46,121 nt of DNA from an uncultured Prevotella sp. (GCA_946998295.1 CAMPYS010000015.1:1-46121), one strand, 5' to 3'; shown: positions 16,598 to 26,646, numbered from the stretch's first letter. Numbers and translations: made by a program. Notes: generated from the sequence alone by a model not told the origin.

Positions 16598-17623
16598 ATG
16601 AAAGCAAAATTACTATTTATACTTAATCCTATTTCAGGACATAAAACAAAAGAAAAAATACCTGTAACAATAGAGAAGTATATTGATAAAAATATTTTTA
16701 CATATAAGATAGCTTGGACAAAATATGCTGGTCATGCTACCGAAATTGCACGCGAAGCAGCTAAAGATGGTATTGATGTTGTAGTAGCAGTAGGAGGAGA
16801 TGGCACAGTGAACGAGGTTGGGCGTGGACTTGTAGATACAAACACAGCACTTGCTATAATTCCGACGGGCTCGGGTAACGGATTAGCAAGGCACTTGGCT
16901 ATCCCTATGAACATAAAACAAAGTATAGAGATAATTAATCATTTAGAGATAAAATCGTTAGACTATGGATTGATAAATGATATTCCGTTCTTTTGTACTT
17001 GTGGTATGGGATTTGATGCTTTTATATCAATGAAATTTGCAGAAGCTGGAAAACGAGGGCCATTAACTTATGTGCAAAAAGTGTTAGAAGGAGGATTATC
17101 TTATACTCCACAAGTTTACGAAATAACAGATGACTCTGGAACACATAAATATAAAGCCTTTTTAATATCTATTGCAAATGCTTCACAATATGGAAATAAT
17201 GCCTATATAGCACCGCAGGCATCTATGAGTGATGGGGAACTTGATGTGATAATAATAGAGCCTTTTGGGCTTTTAGATGTTTCTCGGATTGTTTTTGAGT
17301 TATTTAATAAAACTATTGATAAAAATCATAAAATAAAAACTTTCAAGGCTAAGTCTATTAGTATCCATAGAGAAAAAGAGGGTGTGGTTCATTTTGATGG
17401 AGATCCTATAACTATGGGAAAAGATATTAAGGTAAAAATTGTAAATAAGGGTATTAAAGTAGTAGTTAATCCGAATAATGATACTTCCTATAGACAACCT
17501 AATACTATCCAAACAGGTTTTTCAGCCCTATTTTCTAACATTGATTTATTACGTGCTAATATTAATAAACAAAAGCGTAGAGTTATAGCTATCAACAAAA
17601 ATATATTGCGTAAAATCAAATAG
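16598..17623 (+). CDS. Diacylglycerol/sphingoid-type lipid kinase (DAGK family)
   Basis: The 341-residue cytoplasmic or membrane-associated kinase phosphorylates a lipid hydroxyl (diacylglycerol, or possibly a sphingoid base or ceramide). Family motifs are LFILNPISG (6-14), the nucleotide-binding GGDGTVNEV (66-74) and IPTGSGNGLARHL (88-100), with a C-terminal beta domain ending FDGDP. A Lys/Arg-rich tail of about 50 residues follows. It is divergent from the serine palmitoyltransferase gene, so a sphingolipid substrate is an attractive inference but not shown. It is followed after 2 bases by trmN6. Confidence 0.88.
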   Translation: MKAKLLFILNPISGHKTKEKIPVTIEKYIDKNIFTYKIAWTKYAGHATEIAREAAKDGIDVVVAVGGDGTVNEVGRGLVDTNTALAIIPTGSGNGLARHLAIPMNIKQSIEIINHLEIKSLDYGLINDIPFFCTCGMGFDAFISMKFAEAGKRGPLTYVQKVLEGGLSYTPQVYEITDDSGTHKYKAFLISIANASQYGNNAYIAPQASMSDGELDVIIIEPFGLLDVSRIVFELFNKTIDKNHKIKTFKAKSISIHREKEGVVHFDGDPITMGKDIKVKIVNKGIKVVVNPNNDTSYRQPNTIQTGFSALFSNIDLLRANINKQKRRVIAINKNILRKIK

Positions 17624-17625
17624 GT

Positions 17626-18327
17626 ATGTCTTTTACCTTCAAACAGTTTATTATTGAACAGGATCAATGTGCTATGAAAGTTGGAACAGATGGTGTTCTA
17701 CTTGGTGCATGGGCTAAAGGTGGAAAAAAAATATTAGATATAGGAACAGGTACAGGGTTAATTGCCTTAATGATGGCACAACGGTTTTCTCACTCAACAA
17801 TATATGCTATAGAGATAGACCCTACAGCCTCATCACAAGCTAAAAGCAATTTTATTTCTTCGCCATTTGCTTCACGCCTTTTCTTAAAAAATATTTCTTT
17901 ACAAAAATATGTTAATCTTGAAAATGTTTTTAACTTTGATGCTATAGTTTCAAATCCTCCTTATTTTGAAAATTCGATTAAAAGCAAATCACTTGCTCGT
18001 ACCCAAGCCAGACATACAGACTATTTACCTTTTAGAGACCTATTTAGGTGTGCATACACATTATTGACAGATATAGGACATTTCTCTATAATAGTTCCTT
18101 TTGATAAAAAATCAACTATAGAAGCGGAAGCTATTGTTTGTGGCTTTTTCATAAGTAAAATAGTGTATATTAAATCTAAGAAGATAAAAAGAACTAAACG
18201 TTTACTTATCGACTTTGTAAAGTATCCTATCAGTTTAGAATCATCAACAGAATTTATTTATCAAGATAATGGTATTGACAAAAGTAATTGGTTTACAAAT
18301 TTGACTAAAGATTTTTATCTTAAATAA
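17626..18327 (+). CDS. tRNA1(Val) (adenine37-N6)-methyltransferase (TrmN6/YfiC)
   Basis: This is a SAM-dependent methyltransferase of 233 residues. FKQFIIEQDQCAMKVGTDGV at the N-terminus is the TrmN6 signature, ILDIGTGTGLIALM (36-49) binds SAM, and NPPY (110-113) is the adenine-N6 catalytic motif. It modifies A37 next to the anticodon of tRNA1(Val) in the well-studied homologue. Only 2 bases separate it from the lipid kinase gene, so they share a transcript. It converges with the DUF3256 gene. Confidence 0.9.
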   Translation: MSFTFKQFIIEQDQCAMKVGTDGVLLGAWAKGGKKILDIGTGTGLIALMMAQRFSHSTIYAIEIDPTASSQAKSNFISSPFASRLFLKNISLQKYVNLENVFNFDAIVSNPPYFENSIKSKSLARTQARHTDYLPFRDLFRCAYTLLTDIGHFSIIVPFDKKSTIEAEAIVCGFFISKIVYIKSKKIKRTKRLLIDFVKYPISLESSTEFIYQDNGIDKSNWFTNLTKDFYLK

Positions 18328-18340
18328 GATTACTATCTTT

Positions 18341-18355
18341 TTGTATATTATACAA
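18341..18355. terminator. Palindrome between convergent genes
   Basis: TTGTATATTATACAA is a 15-base palindrome in the 39-base gap between two convergent genes. It is a weak candidate for a bidirectional terminator, with short T-runs only. Confidence 0.3.
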
Positions 18356-18366
18356 TTTTCTCATAT

Positions 18367-18972
18367 TTATTTAAATTCTTTACCATTCCAATGAAGTGTC
18401 TTAGTTGTGATTATAGGTTTTATCAACAAATAATCATCTTTAGAAATTAAAGGGAACGAACAAGAAACAAACAGGCTATTATCTTTTTCTGATAATTTAT
18501 ATTGTGTCATAGTAAAAACTATCTTTGACTTACGCTCTATAAACTGTTCATTCGTCATAGTTGTAGGTTTTACAATTAAAGTTGGAGTAGGGAGTTTATA
18601 GGGCAAAGGTTTCCAAGCTGTAGAGTAAAGTTTTAATTTGCTTTCAGCTTCAGGCGTAAAATATGTTGTTATTGCCGCTATTGTAGAATCGTCTAATAAT
18701 TTTAGTTCTAACGTTACTATATCATTGAGTTTAACTAACGCATAGTTATCTGTTATTTTTTTTATTGAAATGGTATCGTTAAACATATTCTTAACCACTG
18801 TAGTATCTCCATTTTCAAAATTTGTAATCATTGCTTTCCAATCACTATTAGTTACATATTTTGTTAATGTAGAGTCAGGTATACTACTTAATAAATTAAG
18901 TAATTTCTGTGCATTTACAGAAGTTAATCCAATTATAAAAGTTAATATTACAACAAATACTATTCTTTTCAT
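18367..18972 (-). CDS. DUF3256 family secreted protein
   Basis: The 201-residue protein has an N-terminal signal peptide (MKRIVFVVILTFIIGLTSVNA, cleavage likely after NA at 20-21), so it acts in the periplasm or envelope. The mature part contains LLSSIPDSTLTKY and repeated short beta-strand-like segments with no known catalytic motif. Family assignment to DUF3256 is from memory. Its start overlaps the end of the PBP gene by 4 bases, so the two are probably coupled and the protein may work with peptidoglycan synthesis. Function is unknown. Confidence 0.7.
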   Translation of the reverse strand: MKRIVFVVILTFIIGLTSVNAQKLLNLLSSIPDSTLTKYVTNSDWKAMITNFENGDTTVVKNMFNDTISIKKITDNYALVKLNDIVTLELKLLDDSTIAAITTYFTPEAESKLKLYSTAWKPLPYKLPTPTLIVKPTTMTNEQFIERKSKIVFTMTQYKLSEKDNSLFVSCSFPLISKDDYLLIKPIITTKTLHWNGKEFK

Positions 18973-21497
18973 TTTACTTTGTTTTTATGATCCTTTTGGC
19001 GTGTGGGTGTGTTCCCTTGATCGTTAGAGTGGGTATTTACTTTGTTTTTATTGCTTGGTGTATTGTTGTCTGCATTTTGTTTATCTGTATTTAACGGATC
19101 TTGCTCATCATTTTCTTCATTTTCATTTTCATCATCTTCCTCTTTAATTGTATTTTCATTTCTATGAATAACAGCACTATCTGAAATAACACGAGGTGTA
19201 GCAGTGACATAGCTTGGACAGGTATATTCTGATGGATCTATTTCACTTGCTGAAGGTTTTTTCCATTTTGCATGATAATAGTTAAATGCTTTATCTCTCA
19301 TTACCGAATAGATGAAATTTCCACATATCGGAAGAGCTGTTTTTGACCCTTGTCCTAATGCACCAGTTCTGAAATGAATACTTCTATATTCTCCACCTAC
19401 CCATGCTCCAACTACAAGTCGAGGACTTACAGCCACGAACCATGCATCAGAATGGTTGTTAGATGTTCCTGTTTTACCTCCCCAATCAGTATCTTTAAAA
19501 ATATATTGGTTAAGTGTTCTGCTCGTTCCACCGGGTTCTGTTAGTCCACCTTTTAGAAGCTCTTGCATGAAGAATGCGGTTTTGTATGGTATAGCTTGTG
19601 TGTGTTCTGTAGGCCCATGATAAACTTCATTTCCATCTTTATCAACTATTTTAGTTATAAGAACAGGTTCATGTTGTTCACCATTATTTGCTACAGTACA
19701 GTAAGCATTGGTTAATTCTAACAAGTTTACATCAGATGACCCTAATGCTAATGAAGGTTCATCATCCAAAGGGCTTTTTATACCCATATCTTTAGCGGTA
19801 CGAATAATATTTTTTATTCCCATTTCTTGTCCTAAGCGTACAGCTATAGTGTTTATACTACGTGCAAAAGCAGCCTTTAGCGGTATGGAATCTCCTGAAT
19901 ATCTTCCATTTGCATTGTGAGGTATCCAAGTTTTCATTTTTCCTGTACGTTTGTCTAATACTTCCATACGTATATATTCGTCTCTCCGTTTATCACAAGG
20001 AGTTAAACCTTGGTTCATAGCTTCTGAATATACAAAAAGTTTGAATGTAGAGCCTGGTTGACGCTCAGCAACTACTTTATCGTATTTCCAAGATTTAAAG
20101 TCAATATCACCAACCCACGCTTTTACAGCTCCAGTTTGTGGTTCAAGTGCCACCATAGCACAGTGCATAAACTTGACCATGTATCGTATAGAGTCCATTG
20201 ATGACATTTGTTTTTCGATCGTTCCCTTTTCAAAATCAAATAATTTAACTTTGTGGGGTTTATTTAGATAATATTGAATACTGTCTGGTTGATTATGGTA
20301 CTTTTTAAGTAGAGCTTTATAAAACGGTTGTCGTTGTGCTATACTTTCAATAAATCCAGGAATAACATTTCCTTTAGGATCTCTCCACGGTTCTTGTCCT
20401 CTCCAATGGTTATCGAACTCGTGTTGTATTTTTTTCATCTGCTTGATAGCAGCTTCTTCTGCATATTTCTGCAATCGAGTATCAATAGTTGTATATATTT
20501 TTAGTCCACTGCTATATATATCATAATCGTTTTCTTTTAACCAATCTTTTAAATAATCAATTATGTAAGTTCTAAAGTATTGAGCTTTTCCTCCATAATT
20601 TTCTTCATAGTGAATATTAAGATGAATATCATATTTACATAGTTGTTTGTATCTATCTAAAGGCAGGTAATTATGTGTAACCATATTATACAATACAGTG
20701 TTACGCCTTTTAAGAGCATTAGCAGGTTTGGATATAGGATTATAGTATGTTGTTGCTTTTAACATACCAACAAGTGTAGCTGCTTCATTTGTAGTTAAAT
20801 CTTTTGGTAATTTATTAAAATATGTGCGAGCTGCAATTTTAATTCCATAAGCATTATTCCCAAAGCTAACTGTGTTAGCGTACATCTTTAGTATTTCGTT
20901 TTTGGGGTATAAAAGTTCTATTTTATAAGCAATTATTGCTTCTTTAGCTTTTATGATAAGCATCCTCATACCTGGTATCTTACTAAGTATACCAGAATAT
21001 TCCTTATTACGTATACGGAACATATTCTTTGCCAGTTGCTGCGTGATAGTTGATGCTCCTCTTGCTCCATTCTTTGAGAATATATCTTTTATAGCTCCTC
21101 CAATACCTATAAAATCTATTCCGTGATGGCTATAAAAACGTTCATCTTCAGTAGAAATTAATGCTTTCCAAAAATCAGGAGCTACATCTTTATATGCAAC
21201 AGGGCTTCTATTTTCTTTGAAATATTTGCCTATTAATACAGAGTCGGCACTATATATTTCTGATGCAGCAAATGTTGGTGGTTCTTTTATTTCAGCAAAG
21301 CCTGGAGATTTTCCAAATAACCATAAAAAGTTAAGATCTACCATGCCAAGGAAAATGAAAATAGATACAATAAACGAGACTATTCCTAATAGTGTTTTTG
21401 TGTACCATGAGCGGTTTTTATATAGTTTTATATACCAGGGAAAGAAATGAATAAATCCTCTATATATTTTCTTGAATATAGTTAGTATACGCTTCAT
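18969..21497 (-). CDS. Class A penicillin-binding protein (PBP1A-type)
   Basis: This is an 842-residue bifunctional peptidoglycan synthase. A basic cytoplasmic N-terminus and a membrane anchor (about 34-52) precede the GT51 domain with STEDERFYSHHGID (catalytic Glu117) and GASTITQQLAKNMF. The transpeptidase has STFK (Ser483), SINT and KTGT (Lys about 675). The last 60 residues form an acidic-then-basic low-complexity tail rich in Glu, Asp, Asn and Lys, absent from the other PBP in this window. It lies in the lpx-miaA operon, 25 bases after miaA, with DUF3256 overlapping its end. Confidence 0.95.
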   Translation of the reverse strand: MKRILTIFKKIYRGFIHFFPWYIKLYKNRSWYTKTLLGIVSFIVSIFIFLGMVDLNFLWLFGKSPGFAEIKEPPTFAASEIYSADSVLIGKYFKENRSPVAYKDVAPDFWKALISTEDERFYSHHGIDFIGIGGAIKDIFSKNGARGASTITQQLAKNMFRIRNKEYSGILSKIPGMRMLIIKAKEAIIAYKIELLYPKNEILKMYANTVSFGNNAYGIKIAARTYFNKLPKDLTTNEAATLVGMLKATTYYNPISKPANALKRRNTVLYNMVTHNYLPLDRYKQLCKYDIHLNIHYEENYGGKAQYFRTYIIDYLKDWLKENDYDIYSSGLKIYTTIDTRLQKYAEEAAIKQMKKIQHEFDNHWRGQEPWRDPKGNVIPGFIESIAQRQPFYKALLKKYHNQPDSIQYYLNKPHKVKLFDFEKGTIEKQMSSMDSIRYMVKFMHCAMVALEPQTGAVKAWVGDIDFKSWKYDKVVAERQPGSTFKLFVYSEAMNQGLTPCDKRRDEYIRMEVLDKRTGKMKTWIPHNANGRYSGDSIPLKAAFARSINTIAVRLGQEMGIKNIIRTAKDMGIKSPLDDEPSLALGSSDVNLLELTNAYCTVANNGEQHEPVLITKIVDKDGNEVYHGPTEHTQAIPYKTAFFMQELLKGGLTEPGGTSRTLNQYIFKDTDWGGKTGTSNNHSDAWFVAVSPRLVVGAWVGGEYRSIHFRTGALGQGSKTALPICGNFIYSVMRDKAFNYYHAKWKKPSASEIDPSEYTCPSYVTATPRVISDSAVIHRNENTIKEEDDENENEENDEQDPLNTDKQNADNNTPSNKNKVNTHSNDQGNTPTRQKDHKNKVK

Positions 21498-21522
21498 ATA
21501 TGTTCTATATAATTTATTTCAG

Positions 21523-22443
21523 TTAATCAATGCTTTTGTAATATGTATCTAAAGTTTTAGATATATATCCTATTATTTTATCTATATCTTGAGGATGAAA
21601 CCATCTTATATCTTTATCTTTTTTGAGCCACGTAAGTTGTTTTCTTGCGTAACGTCTTGTATTACTTTGAATTTTCATAATAGTTTCTTCAAGTGTTGTT
21701 AGTCCATCAAGGTAGTCGAATAATTCTTTATATCCAACAGTGTTTAGCGAGTTTAAATGCCTATGTTCATACATTTTTTTTGCTTCATTAACAACACCTA
21801 AATTGAACATTTCAATAGTACGCTTATTAATCCTTTCGTATAACTCTTGCCGGTCACGATTAATACCTATTTTTATAATGTTAAATGGACGTTTTTTTAT
21901 TGTATTAGTTCGAAAGGAGGTGTATGTTTTTCCTGTTTGATAACATATTTCTAATGCATGTACAACTCTGCGCGCATTTTTCTTATCGACTATTTTCCAA
22001 TATTCATAATCTATTTTTTTTAGTTCATTAGATAGATAGTCTAATCCTTCATTTGAAAGTTTTTCCATCATTAGATTACGTACATTGCTATTTATTGTTG
22101 GTATGTTATCTATACCTTTACAAACAGCATCAATGTACATCATTGAACCACCAGACAAAATAAAATTAGTTGGTAAATTATTGGATAATAAAGTTAATAC
22201 ATCTTGTTCGTATATACTGGATGAATAGTAGTCGGTCACACTATGGTTACCAACAAAGTAATGTTTAACTCGTTTTAATAAATCTATAGTAGGAGCTGCT
22301 GTTCCTATAGGAATTTCTCTATATATTTGACGAGAATCCGCATTAATTATAGGTATTGAGTAGTGTTCTGCAATATTAACTACTATATCTGTTTTACCTA
22401 CAGCTGTTGGTCCTGTAATTACTATTAAAGTTTGTTTTGCCAC
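21523..22443 (-). CDS. miaA: tRNA dimethylallyltransferase MiaA
   Basis: It transfers the dimethylallyl group to N6 of A37 in tRNAs reading UNN codons. The 306-residue protein has the P-loop GPTAVGKTD (10-18), NADSRQIYREIPIGTA (34-49) and the C-terminal NTRRYARKQLTWLKKD signature. It sits 16 bases after lpxA and 25 before the PBP gene. The order lpxA-miaA is usual in Bacteroidales. Confidence 0.96.
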   Translation of the reverse strand: MAKQTLIVITGPTAVGKTDIVVNIAEHYSIPIINADSRQIYREIPIGTAAPTIDLLKRVKHYFVGNHSVTDYYSSSIYEQDVLTLLSNNLPTNFILSGGSMMYIDAVCKGIDNIPTINSNVRNLMMEKLSNEGLDYLSNELKKIDYEYWKIVDKKNARRVVHALEICYQTGKTYTSFRTNTIKKRPFNIIKIGINRDRQELYERINKRTIEMFNLGVVNEAKKMYEHRHLNSLNTVGYKELFDYLDGLTTLEETIMKIQSNTRRYARKQLTWLKKDKDIRWFHPQDIDKIIGYISKTLDTYYKSID

Positions 22444-22459
22444 AGCAGATAAATATATT

Positions 22460-23230
22460 TTATCTTATTATACCTCGTTCTGAAGATAGAACAAAATTAA
22501 TTATATTATCTATTTCTTCTGTTTTAGGTAATTGCTTTTGAATTTTTTCTATATTTTCTTCGCGTGTACCTTCACTATAAAGTAATCTGTATGCTTCGTG
22601 AATAATATTTATTTGTTCTTGAGTAAAACCTCTTCGACGTAGTCCTACTATATTTAGTCCCATGTATCGGACAGGAAAACGTGCAGCCATTATATATGGT
22701 GGAATATCTTGTGAAAAGCGACTACCTCCTTGTATCATAACATTACGACCTATTTTACAAAATTGATGACACAAAACTACTGCAGAGATTACAGCGAAAT
22801 CGTCTATTTGAACTTCACCTGCTATTTTTGCAGAGTTACCAATAACAATATCAGAACCTATAATACAATCATGACCTATATGTATATTTTCCATGAAGAG
22901 ATTATTTGAGCCTATTACTGTTTCTCCTTTTGAGGCTGTTCCTCGCGAAATTGTAACATTCTCACGTATTGAATTGTTATTTCCTATTTTACATAGTGTT
23001 GATTCACCTTTATACTTAAGGTCTTGAGGTTTTGTTGAGATGCTTGCTCCTGGAAAAAATTCATTATTATTTCCTATTATTGCACCTGTATGAATAGTTA
23101 CACTATTCAATATTTTATTGTTATCTCCTATTTCAACATTTTCATCTATATAGCAAAATGGACCAATAGAGTTATTTTCTCCTATCTTTGCATTAGGATG
23201 AATAAATGCTAGTGGGCTTATATTGTTCAT
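22460..23230 (-). CDS. lpxA: UDP-N-acetylglucosamine acyltransferase LpxA
   Basis: This is the first acyltransferase of lipid A synthesis; it adds a hydroxyacyl chain from ACP to the 3-OH of UDP-GlcNAc. The 256-residue protein begins with left-handed beta-helix hexapeptide repeats (AFIHPNAKIGENNSIGPF). The catalytic His is in NIHIGHDCIIG (His120), and the C-terminal helical domain includes GLRRRGFTQEQI. It is third in the lpxD, lpxC-fabZ, lpxA, miaA order. Confidence 0.96.
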   Translation of the reverse strand: MNNISPLAFIHPNAKIGENNSIGPFCYIDENVEIGDNNKILNSVTIHTGAIIGNNNEFFPGASISTKPQDLKYKGESTLCKIGNNNSIRENVTISRGTASKGETVIGSNNLFMENIHIGHDCIIGSDIVIGNSAKIAGEVQIDDFAVISAVVLCHQFCKIGRNVMIQGGSRFSQDIPPYIMAARFPVRYMGLNIVGLRRRGFTQEQINIIHEAYRLLYSEGTREENIEKIQKQLPKTEEIDNIINFVLSSERGIIR

Positions 23231-23240
23231 ATTTAGTAAT

Positions 23241-24629
23241 TTACTTGTTTTTTACTATCTGAGCTGTAAAACTGGCTTCAGCTACTACTGTATCGCCAAC
23301 AAACATATATCCTCGCATAGAACTTATGCCATGACGTATTGGTCCTAATAGTTCAACACGGAATAGGAGTGTATCGCCAGGTACAACTTTTTGCCTAAAC
23401 TTAACATCATTTATTTTAAGAAAATATGTAGACCAACGCTTAGGGTTTTCTAATTGAGATAGAACTAACAGTCCTCCACATTGTGCCATAGCCTCAATTT
23501 GAAGCACACCAGGCATCACAGGCTCGTTAGGAAAGTGTCCCTGAAAAAATGGTTCATTTGCAGTTATGTTTTTAACTCCAACTATACTGTTTGACCCCAT
23601 TGCAATAATCTTATCAATCAATTGGAAAGGGTAACGATGTGGAAGAAGTTCTTTTATCCTTATATTATCCATTAATGGTGTGTCATTTGGATTATATATA
23701 GGTGCTTGTATTTCATGTTTACGTATATCTTTACGTATCATGCGAGCAAACTTATTATTTACAGTATGACCTGGTCGGGTTGCAACAATTCTTCCTTTTA
23801 AGGGCTTTCCTATTAACGCAACATCGCCAATAATGTCTAACAATTTATGGCGTGTACATTCATTATCCCATTGTAGGGGACGTGTTTGGATGTAACCAAT
23901 ATGAGAAGCATCGATATGTGGAACATTAAGTAAATCGGCTAATTGGTTTAGCTTTTCTTGTTCTACTTTACGCTCATATATTACTATAGCATTTTCAAGA
24001 TCTCCACCTTTTATCAAATTTGCATGAAGTAAAGGCATTATATCTCTTACAAAAACGAAAGTACGAGCAGGGGCTATTTCGTCTGCAAATGTGCTAATAT
24101 CATCTAATGTTGCAAATTGACTACTAATAAATTTAGAGTCAAATGAGCACATAGCTGTAATGGAAAAATCGTCATCTGGAAGTATTGTAATAACACTGCC
24201 ATTTGATTCCTTATATTCCATTTTTTTACGAATTATATAATAATCTTTTGGGGTATTTTGTTCAATAAGTCCTATTTCTTTTATTTTTTGTACATATACA
24301 GCAGCAGAACCATCTAAAATAGGAAATTCAGGACCATTAATTTGTATCAAACAATTATCAATACCCATAGCATAAATAGCGGCTAAAGCATGTTCGATAG
24401 TGCTTACACGTGCTTCGCCTTTAGCTATTACTGTACCTCGTTTAGTGTCTATTACATTTTCAGCTATTGCTTCAATTATAGGTTGACCTTCTAAGTCAAT
24501 TCTTTGTATTTTATATCCTGTATTATCTGGTGCTGGATTAAAAGTTATAGTTAAATTTAATCCTGTATGTAAACCTTTACCAAAAAGAGAAAAACTACCC
24601 TTTAGAGTTTTTTGTTTAGCAGTATCCAT
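23241..24629 (-). CDS. lpxC-fabZ: Bifunctional LpxC deacetylase / FabZ dehydratase
   Basis: Residues 1 to about 300 are LpxC, the Zn-dependent deacetylase that commits UDP-3-acyl-GlcNAc to lipid A. IEHALAAIYAMG supplies a Zn His and HKLLDIIGDVALIG the second. After a short linker, residues from about 310 to 462 are FabZ, the hydroxyacyl-ACP dehydratase with the hot-dog core and GHFPNEPVMPGVLQIEA (catalytic His about 363 and Glu about 377). This fusion is characteristic of Bacteroidetes. It starts 5 bases after lpxD and ends 10 before lpxA. Confidence 0.96.
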   Translation of the reverse strand: MDTAKQKTLKGSFSLFGKGLHTGLNLTITFNPAPDNTGYKIQRIDLEGQPIIEAIAENVIDTKRGTVIAKGEARVSTIEHALAAIYAMGIDNCLIQINGPEFPILDGSAAVYVQKIKEIGLIEQNTPKDYYIIRKKMEYKESNGSVITILPDDDFSITAMCSFDSKFISSQFATLDDISTFADEIAPARTFVFVRDIMPLLHANLIKGGDLENAIVIYERKVEQEKLNQLADLLNVPHIDASHIGYIQTRPLQWDNECTRHKLLDIIGDVALIGKPLKGRIVATRPGHTVNNKFARMIRKDIRKHEIQAPIYNPNDTPLMDNIRIKELLPHRYPFQLIDKIIAMGSNSIVGVKNITANEPFFQGHFPNEPVMPGVLQIEAMAQCGGLLVLSQLENPKRWSTYFLKINDVKFRQKVVPGDTLLFRVELLGPIRHGISSMRGYMFVGDTVVAEASFTAQIVKNK

Positions 24630-24634
24630 ATATA

Positions 24635-25675
24635 CTATTTTTTATTTTTCAATTCTTCAATTTCTTTTTTCAGCTTTTCTATTTCTTTATACATTTCTGG
24701 TAGACGCTGAAATATGACTTGAGATTTAAAATAATTTCTCGGATTTATTGCTGGAGTACCCATCAAAGATGTATTATCCTTTGTATTGCTTATAATTCCT
24801 GATTGAGCACCTAAAAAGACTTTATTTCCAATTTTTATATGTCCTGCTATACCTACTTGACCGCCAAACATACACCATTCACCAATCTTTGTAGAACCAG
24901 CAATACCTACTTGTGCACTCATCACCGTATTTTCTCCAATATCTGTATTATGGGCTATTTGGACAAGATTATCAAGTTTTACACCCTTTCTGATAGAAGT
25001 GCTGCCCATAGTTGAACGATCTACGCAAGTATTAGCTCCAATCTCAACATTATCTTCTATGGTAACAGTTCCTATTTGAGGAATTTTTGTATAGCTCTTA
25101 CTCTCTGCATCTGGTGCAAATCCAAATCCATCGGCTCCTATAACACAACCTGAATGGAGGATTACATTATTACATATTTTTGTTTCATGATAGATGCTAA
25201 CATTTGGATAAATAATACAATTCTTACCTATTGTACAATTATCCATGATACTTACGTTTGGATAAATTTGAGTATCATCATCAATAGTTACATTATCACC
25301 AATATATGTAAAAGCACCTATATATACGTTTTTGCCTATCTTAGCTTTGGGAGAAATGAAAGATAATGAATCTATTCCAACTTTACGTGGTTTAGAATTT
25401 TCATAAAGTTGTAATAATTTTGCTACACAATTTCGTGCATTAGAAACATAAATTATTGTTGTTTTTGTGGGATTTTTTATCTTTAGGCTATCATCAACAA
25501 TTACAATAGAACATTCTGTATTATATATATAGTTGATATATTTAGAATTTGCAAGAAAAGAAATAGTACCTATTTTACCTTCTTCTATTTTTGAAAAAGT
25601 AGAAACTGTTATATTTTCATCACCAACTACATGTCCATGTATGAATTGGGCTATTTGTTTTGCAGTAAATTTCAT
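24635..25675 (-). CDS. lpxD: UDP-3-O-(3-hydroxyacyl)glucosamine N-acyltransferase LpxD
   Basis: This is the third step of lipid A synthesis (N-acylation). The 346-residue protein has an N-terminal uridine-binding domain, then a beta-helix of hexapeptide repeats from about residue 105. The catalytic His242 is in LVQIAHNTDIGENT, and the C-terminus is a helical Lys/Glu-rich coiled coil. It opens the envelope operon that continues to 18367; a TAnnTTTG box is found upstream. Confidence 0.96.
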   Translation of the reverse strand: MKFTAKQIAQFIHGHVVGDENITVSTFSKIEEGKIGTISFLANSKYINYIYNTECSIVIVDDSLKIKNPTKTTIIYVSNARNCVAKLLQLYENSKPRKVGIDSLSFISPKAKIGKNVYIGAFTYIGDNVTIDDDTQIYPNVSIMDNCTIGKNCIIYPNVSIYHETKICNNVILHSGCVIGADGFGFAPDAESKSYTKIPQIGTVTIEDNVEIGANTCVDRSTMGSTSIRKGVKLDNLVQIAHNTDIGENTVMSAQVGIAGSTKIGEWCMFGGQVGIAGHIKIGNKVFLGAQSGIISNTKDNTSLMGTPAINPRNYFKSQVIFQRLPEMYKEIEKLKKEIEELKNKK

Positions 25676-25776
25676 TTTGTCTAACTAATAGTTATGTATT
25701 TTACAATACATTATATAAAATTTGTAATATAATTTATAATTATTATATATTACACTATATTATTTTTATTATTTTG

Positions 25777-25784
25777 CAAAGATA
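25777..25784 (-). promoter_or_regulatory. -7 box of the lpxD operon
   Basis: TATCTTTG on the minus strand matches TAnnTTTG about 100 bases before the lpxD ATG (25675). No matching -33 TTTG is seen at 19-21 bases. Confidence 0.55.
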
Positions 25785-25833
25785 AAAACTTTTACTATAT
25801 ATTTATTGCAGTATCTTGTATTTTTATTTATAG

Positions 25834-26646
25834 TTAAAGTTTATTAGACATTTCTTGTTGTAATAACTTAGCTTGCTCTGCTGCTGCTTCTGCAAAATCA
25901 GTACTATTACTTGCATAAATTATTCCACGTGAAGAGTTGACGATCAATCCACAATTATCTGTCATACCATATTTACATACTTCATCTAAACTGCCCCCTT
26001 GAGTACCTACACCAGGAACAAGAATGAAACTTTTGGGGATAATTTTACGTATAGAGGTAAACATCGAACCTTGAGTTGCACCTACTACATACATAAGATT
26101 ATTGGTGCATTGCCATTCTTGTGATTTTTTTATTACTGTTTCAAATAAATGATTACCATCTTTATCTGCAAAAAATTGAAAATCATTACTTCCTTTATTA
26201 CTTGTAAGAGCTAACAAAATTACCCATTTATTTGAATATTCTAAGAATGGTGTAACAGAGTCTTCACCCATATATGGTGCAACTGTTAATGCATCTACAT
26301 CATATTGTTCAAAAAACGTTTTAGCATACATTCGTGAAGTATTTCCTATGTCGCCACGCTTTGCATCTGCTATGAGAAAGTGATTAGGATAATTAGTTTT
26401 TATATAGTTAACTGTTTTTTCAAATGAAATAAGTCCTTTTACACCATAACACTCATAAAAAGCTAAATTGGGCTTATAAGCAATACAATATGGGGCTGTT
26501 GAATCTATTATTTTTTTATTAAATGTAAAAATAGGATCTTCGTCGTGCATAAGATGCGTTGGCATCTTATTTTTGTCAGGGTCTAATCCTACACAAAGAA
26601 ATGTATGTTTTGTAAATATTTGTTTTATTAACTCTTCTTTATTCAT
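25834..26646 (-). CDS. pyrF: Orotidine 5'-phosphate decarboxylase PyrF (type 2)
   Basis: It decarboxylates OMP to UMP, the last step of pyrimidine synthesis. The 270-residue length and FLCVGLDPDKNKMP at the N-terminus are those of the longer type 2 subfamily. LIADAKRGDIGNTS (91-104) holds the catalytic Lys96. The phosphate-binding C-terminal region includes VPGVGTQGGS and NSSRGIIYA. It is the last gene of the phoH-to-pyrF operon, 61 bases after prfA. Confidence 0.96.
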   Translation of the reverse strand: MNKEELIKQIFTKHTFLCVGLDPDKNKMPTHLMHDEDPIFTFNKKIIDSTAPYCIAYKPNLAFYECYGVKGLISFEKTVNYIKTNYPNHFLIADAKRGDIGNTSRMYAKTFFEQYDVDALTVAPYMGEDSVTPFLEYSNKWVILLALTSNKGSNDFQFFADKDGNHLFETVIKKSQEWQCTNNLMYVVGATQGSMFTSIRKIIPKSFILVPGVGTQGGSLDEVCKYGMTDNCGLIVNSSRGIIYASNSTDFAEAAAEQAKLLQQEMSNKL

